A stretch of 64,000 bases of DNA from Kribbella sp. ALI-6-A (GTDB lineage: Bacteria; Actinomycetota; Actinomycetes; Propionibacteriales; Kribbellaceae), in NCBI RefSeq assembly GCF_001984195.1, contig NZ_MTQN01000009.1:372001-436000 (forward strand), read 5' to 3'. The notes below the pieces were generated by a model that saw only the letters and a program-made list of their open reading frames with translations, had not been told where the DNA came from and made no database searches. Shown piece after piece: positions 53,331-62,942 of this stretch. Each line of letters starts with the position of its first letter. Within the stretch, counting starts at the first letter, position 1. The translations under genes were made by a program, and so were the position numbers.

Positions 53331-54989
53331 ATGGCGCAGCAGCAACTTCCGGCGCCGGTGCGCTGGGCCGACGAGCGGCTCGGCATCGCCAAGCTGGGCA
53401 AGAAGAACCTGCGCAAGGTCTTTCCCGACCACTGGTCGTTCATGCTCGGGGAGATCGCGCTCTACAGCTTCATCGTCCTGATCCTGACCGGCGTGTTCCT
53501 CACGCTGTGGTTCAGGCCGTCGATGGCCGAGGTCGAGTACCAGGGCTCGTACAGCCTGCTCAAGGGGCTGGCGATGTCCGAGGCCTACGAGTCGACGCTG
53601 CGGATCTCGTTCGACATCCGCGGCGGGCTGTTGATGCGCCAGATCCACCACTGGGCCGCGATCCTGTTCGTCGCCTCGATGAGCGTGCACCTGCTGCGGA
53701 TCTTCTTCACCGGCGCCTTCCGCAAACCGCGCGAGCTGAACTGGGTGATCGGCATCCTGATGCTGTTCCTCGGGATCGTCGAGGGCTTCATCGGCTACGG
53801 TCTGCCCGACGACCTGCTGTCCGGCACCGGACTGCGGATCACCGAAGGTCTGGTGCTCGCCTCGCCGGTGGTCGGGACGTGGCTGAGCTTCTTCATCTTC
53901 GGTGGCGAGTTCCCCGGGGACGACTTCGTCTCGCGGTTCTACACCGTGCACGTCCTGCTGATCCCGGGCATCCTGCTCGCGCTGATCACCGTGCACCTGA
54001 TGCTGGTCGTCTACCACAAGCACACCCAGTTCCCCGGTCCCGGCCGGACCGAGAAGAACGTGGTCGGCTACCCCCTGCTGCCCGTGTACGCCGCGAAGGC
54101 GGGCGGCTTCTTCTTCGTCGTGTTCGGGGTGCTCGCGCTGATGGGCGCGCTGCTGCAGATCAACCCGGTCTGGCTCTACGGCCCGTACAACCCGGCCGAG
54201 GTGACGGCGGGCTCGCAGCCCGACTGGTACATGGCGTGGCTGGACGGCGCCGTCCGCCTGATGCCGGGCATCGAGTCGGAGTTCTGGGGCGTCACGATCA
54301 GCTGGAACGTCGTCGTCCCGGCGCTGCTGATGCCGCCGCTGTTCATCGGCTTCGTCGCGCTCTACCCGTTCCTCGAACAGTGGATCACCGGCGACAAACG
54401 CGAGCACCACCTGCTCGACCGGCCGCGCAACGTGCCCACCCGGACCGGCATCGGCGCCGGCATCATCACCTTCTACGGCGTCCTGTGGCTCAACAGCGGC
54501 AACGACATCGTCGCCACCCAGTTCGACCTTTCGATCAACGCGATCACGTGGGTGTGCCGGGTGCTGATCTTCCTCGGCCCAGTGGTGGCGTTCTGGATCA
54601 CCCGCCGGATCGCGATCTCACTGCAACGCGCCGATCGCGAGCGCGTGCTGCACGGTCTGGAGACAGGTGTCATCACCCGCTCCCCCGACGGCGAGTACGC
54701 CGAGAAGCACAGCCCGATCTCGCCGTACGAGGCCTACACCTTGACCGCGCGCGAGGATCAGAAACCGTTCGAGCTGGGTCCGGCGACCGACGACAACGGG
54801 GTCGTCGCACCACACCGCGGCCGGGACCGGATCCGCGCGGCACTGTCCCGGTTCTACTTCGCGCACGACGTACCGAACCCCGCGCCACGCGAACCCGAGC
54901 CGCGCAAGCTCGACCCGCGCGAGCACGAGCCACGCGAGCTCGACGTCAGCGGCTCCCGAGGCTCCGGCGGTCCACCCGAAGCGAAGTGA
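53331..54989 (+). CDS. qcrB: Cytochrome bc1 complex cytochrome b subunit (QcrB), isolated copy
   Basis: 552 residues with eight or nine membrane segments. Haem-ligating pairs HHWAAILFVASMSVH and HVLLIPGILLALITVH are intact, as is the Q-site motif PDWYMAW (actinobacterial form of PEWY). GAGGGTGACCG precedes ATG 53331. No qcrA, qcrC or cytochrome aa3 gene is next to it, unlike the usual actinobacterial cluster, so it is probably a second copy. The C-terminus ends in a charged Pro-Arg-Glu repeat tail (PREPEPRKLDPREHEPREL). Confidence 0.93.
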   Translation: MAQQQLPAPVRWADERLGIAKLGKKNLRKVFPDHWSFMLGEIALYSFIVLILTGVFLTLWFRPSMAEVEYQGSYSLLKGLAMSEAYESTLRISFDIRGGLLMRQIHHWAAILFVASMSVHLLRIFFTGAFRKPRELNWVIGILMLFLGIVEGFIGYGLPDDLLSGTGLRITEGLVLASPVVGTWLSFFIFGGEFPGDDFVSRFYTVHVLLIPGILLALITVHLMLVVYHKHTQFPGPGRTEKNVVGYPLLPVYAAKAGGFFFVVFGVLALMGALLQINPVWLYGPYNPAEVTAGSQPDWYMAWLDGAVRLMPGIESEFWGVTISWNVVVPALLMPPLFIGFVALYPFLEQWITGDKREHHLLDRPRNVPTRTGIGAGIITFYGVLWLNSGNDIVATQFDLSINAITWVCRVLIFLGPVVAFWITRRIAISLQRADRERVLHGLETGVITRSPDGEYAEKHSPISPYEAYTLTAREDQKPFELGPATDDNGVVAPHRGRDRIRAALSRFYFAHDVPNPAPREPEPRKLDPREHEPRELDVSGSRGSGGPPEAK

Positions 54990-54998
54990 GGCGTCGGC

Positions 54999-56189
54999 TC
55001 AGTCGCGGACGACTTGCAGCGCCTGCCGGGCGATTTCCCACTCCTCGTTGGTCGGAATCACCAGGACGGCGACGTCGCTGCCGTCCGCGGACACGACGCC
55101 GGTCTCCCCCGGCTCGGCGTTGCGATCAGGGTCGAGCTCGATGCCGAGGCGTTCAAGACCCTGGAGGGAGGCGGCGCGCACCTCGGCCGAGTGCTGACCG
55201 ACCCCCGCGGTGAACACGATCGCGTCGACCGTGCCCAGGACGGCGTAGTACGCGCCGACGTACTTCTTGATCCGGTGGCAGTAGACGTCGAAGGCCAGCT
55301 GGGCCCGCTCGTTGCCGGAGGCCCGCAACCGCGACAGCTCACGGAAGTCGTTCTCGCCGGCCAGGCCCTTCAGCCCGGACTTCGAGTTGAGCGCCCGATC
55401 GATCTCGTCGATCGACCAGCCGAGCTCGCGAGCCAGGTGAGCATGGATCGCCGGGTCGAGGTCACCCGAGCGAGTGCCCATCACCAGGCCTTCGAGCGGC
55501 GTCATGCCCATCGACGTTTCGACCGACTGACCACCCCGGACCGCCGACGCCGAGCACCCGTTGCCGAGGTGGAGCACGATCAGGTTCACGTCGGCGAGGT
55601 CGCGCCCGAGCCGTCGCGCGGCCTGCTCGGACACGAACGAGTGCGACGTGCCGTGGAACCCGTACCGGCGAATGCCGTGCTCCTCCAGCCACTCCGACGG
55701 TACGGCGTACGTGTAGGCGTGCGGCGGCAGCGTCTGGTGGAACGCCGTGTCGAAGACGGCAACCTGCGGCAGGTCCGGGAACAGCCGGCGCGCGACCTCG
55801 ATGCCCTCCAGATTGGCCGGGTTGTGCAGCGGCGCGAGCGGCACCAGTTCGGTGACCTCGGCGATCAGCGCGTCGTCGACCAGGCTGGGAGCGGCGAACC
55901 GGGATCCGCCGTGCACGACCCGGTGGCCGACAGCCGCAAGGTCCACGTCGTCGAGCGACGGGCCGTGGGTCTCGAACGCCTTGAGGGCGGCGCGCAGGGC
56001 GTCCTCGTGCGACGCGATCGGGTCGGAGCTCTCGGTTTCGCCGTCCGGGCCGCGGTGCTTCTGGTGACCCTCCGCCTCGCCGATGCGTTCGATCAGCCCG
56101 TCGGCGGCCGCCTCGCCCGAACCGGCGTCCATCAGGCTGTACTTCAGCGAGGACGAGCCCGCATTGATCACCAGCACGTGGTCACTCAC
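54999..56189 (-). CDS. ackA: Acetate kinase
   Basis: 396 residues, full length. Signature VLVINAGSSSLKYSLM at the N-terminus, GHRVVHGG, and the phosphate-binding FHGTSHSFVSEQAARRLG. Interconverts acetyl-phosphate + ADP and acetate + ATP. GTG 56189 overlaps the pta stop (GTGA), so the pair is translationally coupled. Confidence 0.96.
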   Translation of the reverse strand: MSDHVLVINAGSSSLKYSLMDAGSGEAAADGLIERIGEAEGHQKHRGPDGETESSDPIASHEDALRAALKAFETHGPSLDDVDLAAVGHRVVHGGSRFAAPSLVDDALIAEVTELVPLAPLHNPANLEGIEVARRLFPDLPQVAVFDTAFHQTLPPHAYTYAVPSEWLEEHGIRRYGFHGTSHSFVSEQAARRLGRDLADVNLIVLHLGNGCSASAVRGGQSVETSMGMTPLEGLVMGTRSGDLDPAIHAHLARELGWSIDEIDRALNSKSGLKGLAGENDFRELSRLRASGNERAQLAFDVYCHRIKKYVGAYYAVLGTVDAIVFTAGVGQHSAEVRAASLQGLERLGIELDPDRNAEPGETGVVSADGSDVAVLVIPTNEEWEIARQALQVVRD

Positions 56190-58273
56190 CAGCTACCGCC
56201 TTCGCTTTGCTGTGCCTGCAGCGCGGTGATCGCGACGGTGTTCACGATGTCCCGCACGGTCGCGCCCCGGGACAGGTCGTTCACCGGTTTGCGCAGTCCC
56301 TGCAGGACCGGCCCGACCGCCACCGCGTTCGCGGACCGCTGCACCGCCTTGTACGTGTTGTTGCCGGTGTTCAGGTCGGGAAAGATGAACACCGTCGCGC
56401 GACCGGCCACCGGCGAGTCCGGCAACTTGGTCCTCGCGACGGCGGCGTCGATCGCCGCGTCGTACTGGATCGGGCCCTCGACCAGCAGCTCGGGCGCGCG
56501 GTCGCGGACGATGGCGGTGGCCTTCGACACCTTTTCGACGTCGGTGCCGGTGCCGGACGTGCCGGTCGAGTACGACAGCATCGCGACCCGCGGCTCGATG
56601 CCGAAGGCAACCGCCGTCGCGGCCGACGAGATGCCGATGTCGGCGAGCTGCTCGGCGGTCGGGTCCGGGTTGACCGCGCAGTCGCCGTAGACCAGGACCT
56701 GGTGCTGCAGGCACATGAAGAACACCGAGGACACCACCGACACCCCCGGCACGGTCTTGACGATCTCCAGCGCCGGCCGGATCGTGTGCGCGGTGGTGTG
56801 GATCGAGCCGGACACCATGCCGTCGGCCAGGCCGAGCTGGACCATCATCGTGCCGAAGTACGAAACGTCCTTGACCAGCTCGCGGGCCCGGTCCAGGTCG
56901 ACGCCGCGGTGCTGCCGTAGCCGGTGCAGCTCGGCAGCGAACTGCTCCGCCAGTGGGTCGTTCTCCGGATCGACGACCTGTGCCGCGGACAGGTCGAGCC
57001 CCAGCCCGGCCGTCTTGGCGCTGATCGCGACCGGGTCGCCGAGCAGCGTCAGGTCGGCCACCCCGCGCCGCAGCAGGACGTCGGCCGCGCGGAGGATCCG
57101 CTCCTCCTCGCCCTCCGGCAGCACGATGTGCTTGCGGTCGGCAACCGCCGCGTCGATCAGCTGGTGCTCGAACATCAACGGCGTCACCGCGCTGCTGCGC
57201 GCCACCGCGAGCTGGTCCAGCAACGCCTGGCTGTCGACGTGCTGCTCGAACAACGCCAGCGCCGTGTCGATCTTGCGCGGCGAGTCCTTGGTCAGCCGCC
57301 CGCGGACCGCGGTCAGCGCCGCCGACGCCGCCTGGGTGTCCAGATCCGTCTCCAGGATCGGCAGCGTGACCGCGAGCCCCTCGATCAGCCGCTGCACCTG
57401 GGGCGGCAACGTGAACCCGCCGTTGAGCACGATCGTGGAGATCTGCGGGAAGGTGCGCGAGGCGTGCGCCATCAGTACGCCGAGCACGACCTCCGGCCGG
57501 TCCGCCGCCGTGATCACCGCGGCGCCGTCGAACAGCCGGTCGAGCACGTTCGGCATCGTCATCCCGGCCACCACCAGCCCGGTGACCTCGCGCGACAGCA
57601 GCTCGGGATCACCGCTCAGCATCCGCCCGGCGATCGGTTCGAGCAGGTCCGCCGGAGTCGGCTGGCTCAGCACCGGTTCCTCCGGCAACGCGTACGCCGG
57701 TACGCCGACGCCGCCCAGCGCGTCGACGACCCGGTCGAGGTCCTCGGGCCCGACCCGGTTGGCCACCACCGCGGCGAGAGCCCCGTGGTTGGCGGCCAGT
57801 TCGGCGATGGACAGATCCGCGATCGCCCGGAGGTCGTCCGTACTCCGCCGGAAACCGTTGAGCACCAGCAGCACCGGCGTACCGAGGTTGGCCGCGATCT
57901 TCGCGTTGTAGGAGAACTCCGTCGGCGTACCGACATCGGTGTAGTCGCTGCCGACCACCAGCACGGCGTCGGCCCGCTCGGCCACGGCGTGGTACCGCCG
58001 GACGATCACGTCCAGCGCCGCCTCGGGATCGTCGTGCACCTCGTCGTAGGTGACCCCGACACAGTCCTCGTACGCCAGGTCCACCGCGTCGTGCGCGATC
58101 AGCAGGTCGAGCACGTAGTCGCGCCCACCGTGCCGATCGGTGTCCGGCCGCACGATCGGGCGAAACACCGCGACCCGGCCCACCCGCCGCGACAACTGCT
58201 GCAACACCCCGAGTGCCACCGTCGACTTCCCGGTGGACCCCTCCACGGACGCGACGTACACGCTGCTCCCCAT
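56186..58273 (-). CDS. pta: Phosphate acetyltransferase (long form)
   Basis: 695 residues: an N-terminal P-loop/DRTGG regulatory half (SVYVASVEGSTGKSTVALGV, Walker-like) and the C-terminal catalytic PTA_PTB domain (LPEGEEERILRAADVLLRRG; FPDLNTGNNTYKAVQ). Converts acetyl-CoA and phosphate to acetyl-phosphate, feeding ackA. ATG 58273. Length and architecture match actinobacterial/enterobacterial Pta. Confidence 0.96.
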   Translation of the reverse strand: MGSSVYVASVEGSTGKSTVALGVLQQLSRRVGRVAVFRPIVRPDTDRHGGRDYVLDLLIAHDAVDLAYEDCVGVTYDEVHDDPEAALDVIVRRYHAVAERADAVLVVGSDYTDVGTPTEFSYNAKIAANLGTPVLLVLNGFRRSTDDLRAIADLSIAELAANHGALAAVVANRVGPEDLDRVVDALGGVGVPAYALPEEPVLSQPTPADLLEPIAGRMLSGDPELLSREVTGLVVAGMTMPNVLDRLFDGAAVITAADRPEVVLGVLMAHASRTFPQISTIVLNGGFTLPPQVQRLIEGLAVTLPILETDLDTQAASAALTAVRGRLTKDSPRKIDTALALFEQHVDSQALLDQLAVARSSAVTPLMFEHQLIDAAVADRKHIVLPEGEEERILRAADVLLRRGVADLTLLGDPVAISAKTAGLGLDLSAAQVVDPENDPLAEQFAAELHRLRQHRGVDLDRARELVKDVSYFGTMMVQLGLADGMVSGSIHTTAHTIRPALEIVKTVPGVSVVSSVFFMCLQHQVLVYGDCAVNPDPTAEQLADIGISSAATAVAFGIEPRVAMLSYSTGTSGTGTDVEKVSKATAIVRDRAPELLVEGPIQYDAAIDAAVARTKLPDSPVAGRATVFIFPDLNTGNNTYKAVQRSANAVAVGPVLQGLRKPVNDLSRGATVRDIVNTVAITALQAQQSEGGSW

Positions 58274-58376
58274 GCCAGAACCCTAGCCTGTCGGCAGGCG
58301 TCCTTCGAGCGTGCACGGAGGGGCAGGATCACCAGTACTCGGGGCGCTCCGGTCGTGAAGGAAGGTGCTCATGGCA

Positions 58377-58412
58377 ACGTCGTACGCCGGGACGCTGCCC
58401 GGCGTACGACGT
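58377..58412 (-). terminator. Hairpin terminator after the small membrane protein
   Basis: Perfect 15-bp stem (58377-58391 with 58398-58412) and a 6-nt loop, 7 nt beyond the stop of the leftward DUF6458-like gene. No T-run. Confidence 0.8.
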
Positions 58413-58419
58413 GTTCGGC

Positions 58420-58644
58420 TCAGAGCCGCGGGTCGCGCGGGTCCTCCAGGCGCTCCTCGCGAACCACCGCGTGACTCGTCCGGCTCCGGCTGGACAGGAA
58501 GATCGCCAGCACCAAGCCGAGCGCACCCGCGCCCATCAGGATGTAGCCGACCGCCGTCAGGTCGACCCCGCTGATCCGGTCCGAGACCGCGAAGGCCAGG
58601 ATCCCGCCCAGCGCGAGCAGGAAGATTCCGGCACCGATACCCAT
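58420..58644 (-). CDS. Small two-helix membrane protein (DUF6458-like)
   Basis: 74 residues: two membrane helices (GAGIFLLALGGILAFAV and VGYILMGAGALGLVLAIFL) separated by SDRISGVDLTA, plus a charged cytosolic tail. This pattern is common in actinobacterial DUF6458 proteins of unknown function. Start ATG 58644 follows GAGGAGG six bases upstream. Confidence 0.78.
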   Translation of the reverse strand: MGIGAGIFLLALGGILAFAVSDRISGVDLTAVGYILMGAGALGLVLAIFLSSRSRTSHAVVREERLEDPRDPRL

Positions 58645-58799
58645 CGCACGCCTCCTCGAGTGTGCTCTTGCCCGGGCGCGTTCCGGCGAACGCCGTTACG
58701 TCGTCCCTGCTGTCTCGTGCCCGTCCGGTCGCACGGTGAAACGGTACGCACCTGCTCGCACCGGCCTGACCGCCTGGAAAACCGCCGTTGGCACCCGGC

Positions 58800-58910
58800 G
58801 CTCAGCCGGGCCCGGGTCTCCGCGTTGATCTCGACCACCTTGTCGCCGATCGCGTCGATGCCGACGAAGAACATGCCATCGGCCACGAGCCGGGCGCCGA
58901 TCGCCGATCG
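58800..58910 (-). pseudogene. Decayed glutathione-synthetase-like ATP-grasp fragment
   Basis: The minus strand encodes LVADGMFFVGIDAIGDK then VVEIN, closely like the late ATP-grasp segment of glutathione synthetase (FVGLDIIGD...TEIN in GshB). Upstream and downstream the frame breaks: the expected glycine-rich end after EIN is replaced by ETRARLSAGCQRR. No start and no complete ATP-grasp domain are present. It lies in a 387-bp gap (58645-59031) that otherwise holds no recognisable feature. Confidence 0.6.
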
Positions 58911-59031
58911 CCGACCGCCTAGACGATGCCGCGTTCCACCGCAACCGATCTCGACGTCGTACAGCTTCGGCGGACCAGATCGGGCTCAGCGGGCGCAGTG
59001 TCCGTCGCCTTCCAGTCTTTTCCCTTGCTGG

Positions 59032-62000
59032 TCAGCGGAAGTCGCGGGATTTGGTCTTGGCCGCCAGGGGCAACGGTTCCAGATGTTCGGCGTTCAGGTT
59101 GACGACCTGGCCGGTGCGTTGGACCCGGCCGCGGACGATCACCGCGGCGGCGGTGCGGGCGACCTTGGCATGCGCGTTCCAGGCACCGACCGACAGCACG
59201 ATGTTGGCCATGCCGGTCTCGTCCTCGAGGTTCATGAACGTGACGCCGGAGGCGGTGGCGGGGCGTTGACGATGGGTGATCACCCCGGCGACCCGGACCC
59301 GGGCGCCGTCACGGGCTTCGCGGAGCTCGGCGGCAGACAGGATCGCGGCGGCCCGCAGCTCGGCGCGCATCCGCTGCACCGGGTGACTGGTCGGGGTGAT
59401 GCTGGTCGACCACAGGTCGGCCATGTCGGTCTCGACCTCGCTCATGCCGGGCAGCATCGGCGGAGGTCCGGCCGCGGTGATGCCGGGAAGACGGTCGGGG
59501 CGTTCCTCGGCGGCGGCGCCGGCCTGCCACAGCGCTTGCCGGCGGTCGAGACCGAAGCAGTCGAACGCCCCGGCGGTCGCCAGCGCGTCGACCTGCTTCG
59601 CCGTGATCCCGGTACGCCGGACAAGATCGGCCATCGACTCGAACCGGCCGTTCGCCTCGCGCTCGGCGACGATCCGCTCGGCGTCCTTCGATCCGACCGA
59701 GCGCACGCCGGCCAGACCGAGCCGTACGGCGTACGCGCCGTCGCGCCGGTGCCTGACGGTGTCGGCCGGCGCATCCGGGTCGAACGGCCCGACGACGGGT
59801 TGCGGGTCGACCAGGCAGGCCGGATCGCCGGTCGGGCCGGTGATCTCCTGCCCGTCGACGAGCGGCTCCAGCCCCGCCTCGGCGCCGGACAGGTGCAGAT
59901 CGGGACGGCGTACCTCGACACCGTGCCGGCGGGCGTCGGCGACCAGCGACTGCGGTGAGTAGAACCCCATCGGCTGCGCCCGCAGCAGCGCGGCCAGGAA
60001 CGCCGCCGGATAATGCAGGCGGAACCAGGTCGAGGTGTAGACCAGCAGCCCGAAGCTGATCGAGTGCGACTCGGCGAACCCGAAGTTCGCGAACGCCTCG
60101 ATCTTGTCGTAGATCTCGTCGGCCAGCTGCCCGGTGATCCCGTTCGTGGCCATCCCGTCGTACAGCTTGGTCTTCAGCGAGCTGATCTTCTCCACCCCGC
60201 GCTTGGAGCCCATCGCCCGGCGCAGCAGGTCGGCCTCGTCGGCGTCGATCTCGCCGACGGCCATCGCCATCTGCATCAACTGCTCCTGGAACAGCGGCAC
60301 CCCCAGCGTCCGCTCGAGCACCGGCTTCAGCTTCGGATGCAGGTAGCTGATCGGCTCCTCGCCGGTCCGGCGCCGGATGTACGGATGCACCGCGCCACCC
60401 TGGATCGGGCCGGGCCGGATCAGCGCGATCTCGCAGACCAGGTCGTAGAACCGGCGTGGCAGCAACCGCGGCAACGTCGCCATCTGCGCGCGCGACTCGA
60501 CCTGGAACACACCGACCGAGTCGGCCCGGCAGAGCTGGTCGTAGACGCCGGCCTCCTCCTTCGGGATCGTGTGCAGCGACCAGTGCTCGCCGGTGTGCTC
60601 GCGGATCAGGTCGATCACGTACTGCAGCGCGGCGAGCATGCCGAGCCCGAGCAGATCGAACTTCACCAGCCCCATCCACGCGCAGTCGTCCTTGTCCCAC
60701 TGCAGCACGGTCCGGTCCTTCATCCGGGCGTTCTCGATCGGCACGACCTGCCCGACCGGCCGCTCGGTGAGCACCATGCCGCCGGAGTGGATGCCCAGGT
60801 GCCGGGGGAACTTCAGCAGCTCGGTCGCCAGGTTCACCACCCGCTGCGGGATCTCGCCCGCCTCGATCTCCGGCGACCAGCCGTCGACGTGCTTGGACCA
60901 CGCGTCCTGCTGACCGACCGAGTACCCGAGGGCCTTGGCCGCGTCCCGTACGGCGGACTTCGGGCGGTAGCTGATCACGTTCGCGACCTGGGCGGCGTTG
61001 CGGCGGCCGTACTTGCCGTAGACGTACTGGATCACCTCCTCGCGCCGGTCGGAGTCGAAGTCCACGTCGATGTCCGGTTCCTCGGTCCGGGTCGAGGCCA
61101 GGAACCGGGCGAACGGCAACCCGTACAGGATCGAGTCGACGGCGGTGATCTCCAGCGCGTAGCAGACCGCCGAGTTCGCCGCCGATCCCCTGCCCTGGTA
61201 GAGAATTCCCTTCGTTCGGGCGAAGCGGCAGATGTCGTACACGATCAGGAAGTAGCCCGGGAAACCCTTCTGCTCGATCACGTCCAGCTCCCGCGCCAGC
61301 CGCCGGTACGCGTCCGGGCGCTGCTCGCGCGTGCCGTAGCGCAGCTTCGCGCCGGCGTAGGTGAGGTGCCGCAGCCACGACATCGGCGTGTGCCCTTCCG
61401 GGACGTCGCGCAGCGGCAGCCGCGGCTTGGCCCGGCGCAGGTCGAACCCGAGCTGGTCGGCCAGCCGCACCGAATGCTCCACCGCGCCCGGGTAGCGGCG
61501 GAACAGCTGCCGCATCTCCTCCCCCGACCGCAGGAACGCCGTACCGGCCGGGGGCAGCCAGCCGTCCATCGCGTCCAGATCACGCCGGGCCCGGACCGCG
61601 GCCAGCGCCGAGGCGAGCCGGTGGTCGCGTGGCTGCGCGTAGTGCACGTTGTTGGTCGCCACCACCGGCAGGCCTCGCGCCGCGGCCAGATCGGCGAGAA
61701 TCCGGTTGCGCGACGAGTCGGTCGGCAACTGGTGATCGGTCAGCTCGACCACCACCCGATCGGCGCCGAACAGCGCGACCAGCCGGTCCAGCTCGCGCCC
61801 CGCGGCCGCCGGACCGTAGGCGTGTCCGCCCGCCTCCAGCGCCCGGCGGACAAGACCTTTGCGGCAGCCGGTCAGCACCACCCACTGGTCGCGGCCCTGC
61901 GCGGCCAGCTCCTCCAGGTCGTACACCGGCCGGCCCTTCTCCCCGCCGGCCAGCTGCGCCTCGGTGATCGCCCCCGACAGCCGGTGATACCCCTCCTGGC

Positions 62001-62469
62001 CCTCGGCCAGCACCAGCAGATGGCTGCCCTCCGGATCGGCCACCCCGTTCTGCGGGCCGGACAGGTCCAGCGACAACTCCGCGCCGAACACCGTCGGCAC
62101 CCCGAACGCCGTGGCCGCCTCCGCGAACCGCGCCGCGCCGTAGAACCCGTCGTGATCGGTCAGCGCCAGGCCGTGCAGCCCGAGCTCGGCCGCGGTCTCC
62201 ACCAGCCACTCCGGCTGCGACGCACCGTCGAGGAACGAGAACGTCGAGTGCACGTGCAACTCGGCGTACGGTACGGCGGCGGCGCGGGCCCGCCCGGCGG
62301 CGGCCACCTTGTCCTGCCCCGGCACGTACGGCCCGCGGTGCTGCGACCACGCCGGGCTGTCACCGCCGTCACCGGCCGGGGGGCGGCCGCCGTCGCTGCC
62401 CGGCCGCGCCCGGTCCGACAGCCGGCGCTCCAGCTCCGACCACTTCACCGGCGGATTGTTGTAGCCCAT
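59032..62469 (-). CDS. dnaE2: Error-prone DNA polymerase DnaE2
   Basis: 1145 residues. N-terminal PHP domain (AELHVHSTFSFLDGASQPE), polymerase core with catalytic PDIDVDFDSDRRE, the second-Asp region and GSKRGVEKI; OB-fold at the C-terminus. Lacks the tau-binding extension of DnaE1, as expected. ATG 62469 has GGGAGGA seven bases upstream. A LexA box 27 nt upstream indicates SOS control. The usual imuA'/imuB partners are not in the window. Confidence 0.94.
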   Translation of the reverse strand: MGYNNPPVKWSELERRLSDRARPGSDGGRPPAGDGGDSPAWSQHRGPYVPGQDKVAAAGRARAAAVPYAELHVHSTFSFLDGASQPEWLVETAAELGLHGLALTDHDGFYGAARFAEAATAFGVPTVFGAELSLDLSGPQNGVADPEGSHLLVLAEGQEGYHRLSGAITEAQLAGGEKGRPVYDLEELAAQGRDQWVVLTGCRKGLVRRALEAGGHAYGPAAAGRELDRLVALFGADRVVVELTDHQLPTDSSRNRILADLAAARGLPVVATNNVHYAQPRDHRLASALAAVRARRDLDAMDGWLPPAGTAFLRSGEEMRQLFRRYPGAVEHSVRLADQLGFDLRRAKPRLPLRDVPEGHTPMSWLRHLTYAGAKLRYGTREQRPDAYRRLARELDVIEQKGFPGYFLIVYDICRFARTKGILYQGRGSAANSAVCYALEITAVDSILYGLPFARFLASTRTEEPDIDVDFDSDRREEVIQYVYGKYGRRNAAQVANVISYRPKSAVRDAAKALGYSVGQQDAWSKHVDGWSPEIEAGEIPQRVVNLATELLKFPRHLGIHSGGMVLTERPVGQVVPIENARMKDRTVLQWDKDDCAWMGLVKFDLLGLGMLAALQYVIDLIREHTGEHWSLHTIPKEEAGVYDQLCRADSVGVFQVESRAQMATLPRLLPRRFYDLVCEIALIRPGPIQGGAVHPYIRRRTGEEPISYLHPKLKPVLERTLGVPLFQEQLMQMAMAVGEIDADEADLLRRAMGSKRGVEKISSLKTKLYDGMATNGITGQLADEIYDKIEAFANFGFAESHSISFGLLVYTSTWFRLHYPAAFLAALLRAQPMGFYSPQSLVADARRHGVEVRRPDLHLSGAEAGLEPLVDGQEITGPTGDPACLVDPQPVVGPFDPDAPADTVRHRRDGAYAVRLGLAGVRSVGSKDAERIVAEREANGRFESMADLVRRTGITAKQVDALATAGAFDCFGLDRRQALWQAGAAAEERPDRLPGITAAGPPPMLPGMSEVETDMADLWSTSITPTSHPVQRMRAELRAAAILSAAELREARDGARVRVAGVITHRQRPATASGVTFMNLEDETGMANIVLSVGAWNAHAKVARTAAAVIVRGRVQRTGQVVNLNAEHLEPLPLAAKTKSRDFR

Positions 62470-62496
62470 CGTCGTGTCCTCCCGTGACCCCCAGAG

Positions 62497-62512
62497 TAGA
62501 ACATATGTTCGA
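62497..62512. promoter_or_regulatory. LexA (SOS) box
   Basis: TAGAACATATGTTCGA matches the actinobacterial SOS box (TCGAAC-N4-GTTCGA) in both half-sites, with one arm imperfect. It lies between dnaE2 and a divergent small gene and could control both. Confidence 0.82.
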
Positions 62513-62533
62513 AGCTGGGGTACGGTGATCCAC

Positions 62534-62881
62534 ATGCTTGGACGGTTCACGGTGCGACCGTCGAACGACGGGGACGGCACCTACGGAGTATGGGACGGCG
62601 CGGTCAACGGCTGGCGCTCCCAAGGCCTGAGCGCGGAGGCCGCGGAGCACGCCAAGACCGAGCTCGACGTGCAGTTCGACGCGCACGGCCCGCGCTCGGC
62701 CGACGCCGTTCGCCGGGTCAATCCGGCCCAGCCGGTCGAGCACGCCGAGTGGGAGCCCGGCGAGCTGGACATCTGGATCCGCGACGGCGACCAGTGGCTC
62801 GGCCGCGTCCGCGACCGCGACGGCCGGCTGGCCTGGGTCCCGGCCGTCGATCTGCGCCCGGCGGCCCAGGACACCACCTGA
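62534..62881 (+). CDS. Small hypothetical protein next to dnaE2, possibly SOS-controlled
   Basis: 115 residues. No family recognised. It opens FTVRPSNDGDGTYGVWDGA and contains a Trp-rich beta-strand pattern (AEWEPGELDIWIRDGDQWLG). ATG 62534 has no ribosome-binding site; TACGGT at 62521-62526 sits where a -10 would put the transcript start at the ATG, so the mRNA may be leaderless. The dnaE2 LexA box is 21 nt upstream. Confidence 0.65.
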   Translation: MLGRFTVRPSNDGDGTYGVWDGAVNGWRSQGLSAEAAEHAKTELDVQFDAHGPRSADAVRRVNPAQPVEHAEWEPGELDIWIRDGDQWLGRVRDRDGRLAWVPAVDLRPAAQDTT

Positions 62882-62942
62882 GCCGCGCCGAGCCGCGAAA
62901 ATCCGTCGACGGCCCACGGACACCGTGCCTTAAGGTGACCGG

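Noticed and set aside
60013-62487. Long plus-strand open frame (over 800 codons)
   Set aside because: It is antisense to dnaE2, has biased His/Arg/Gln/Gly composition and no domain; an artefact of GC-rich codon use.
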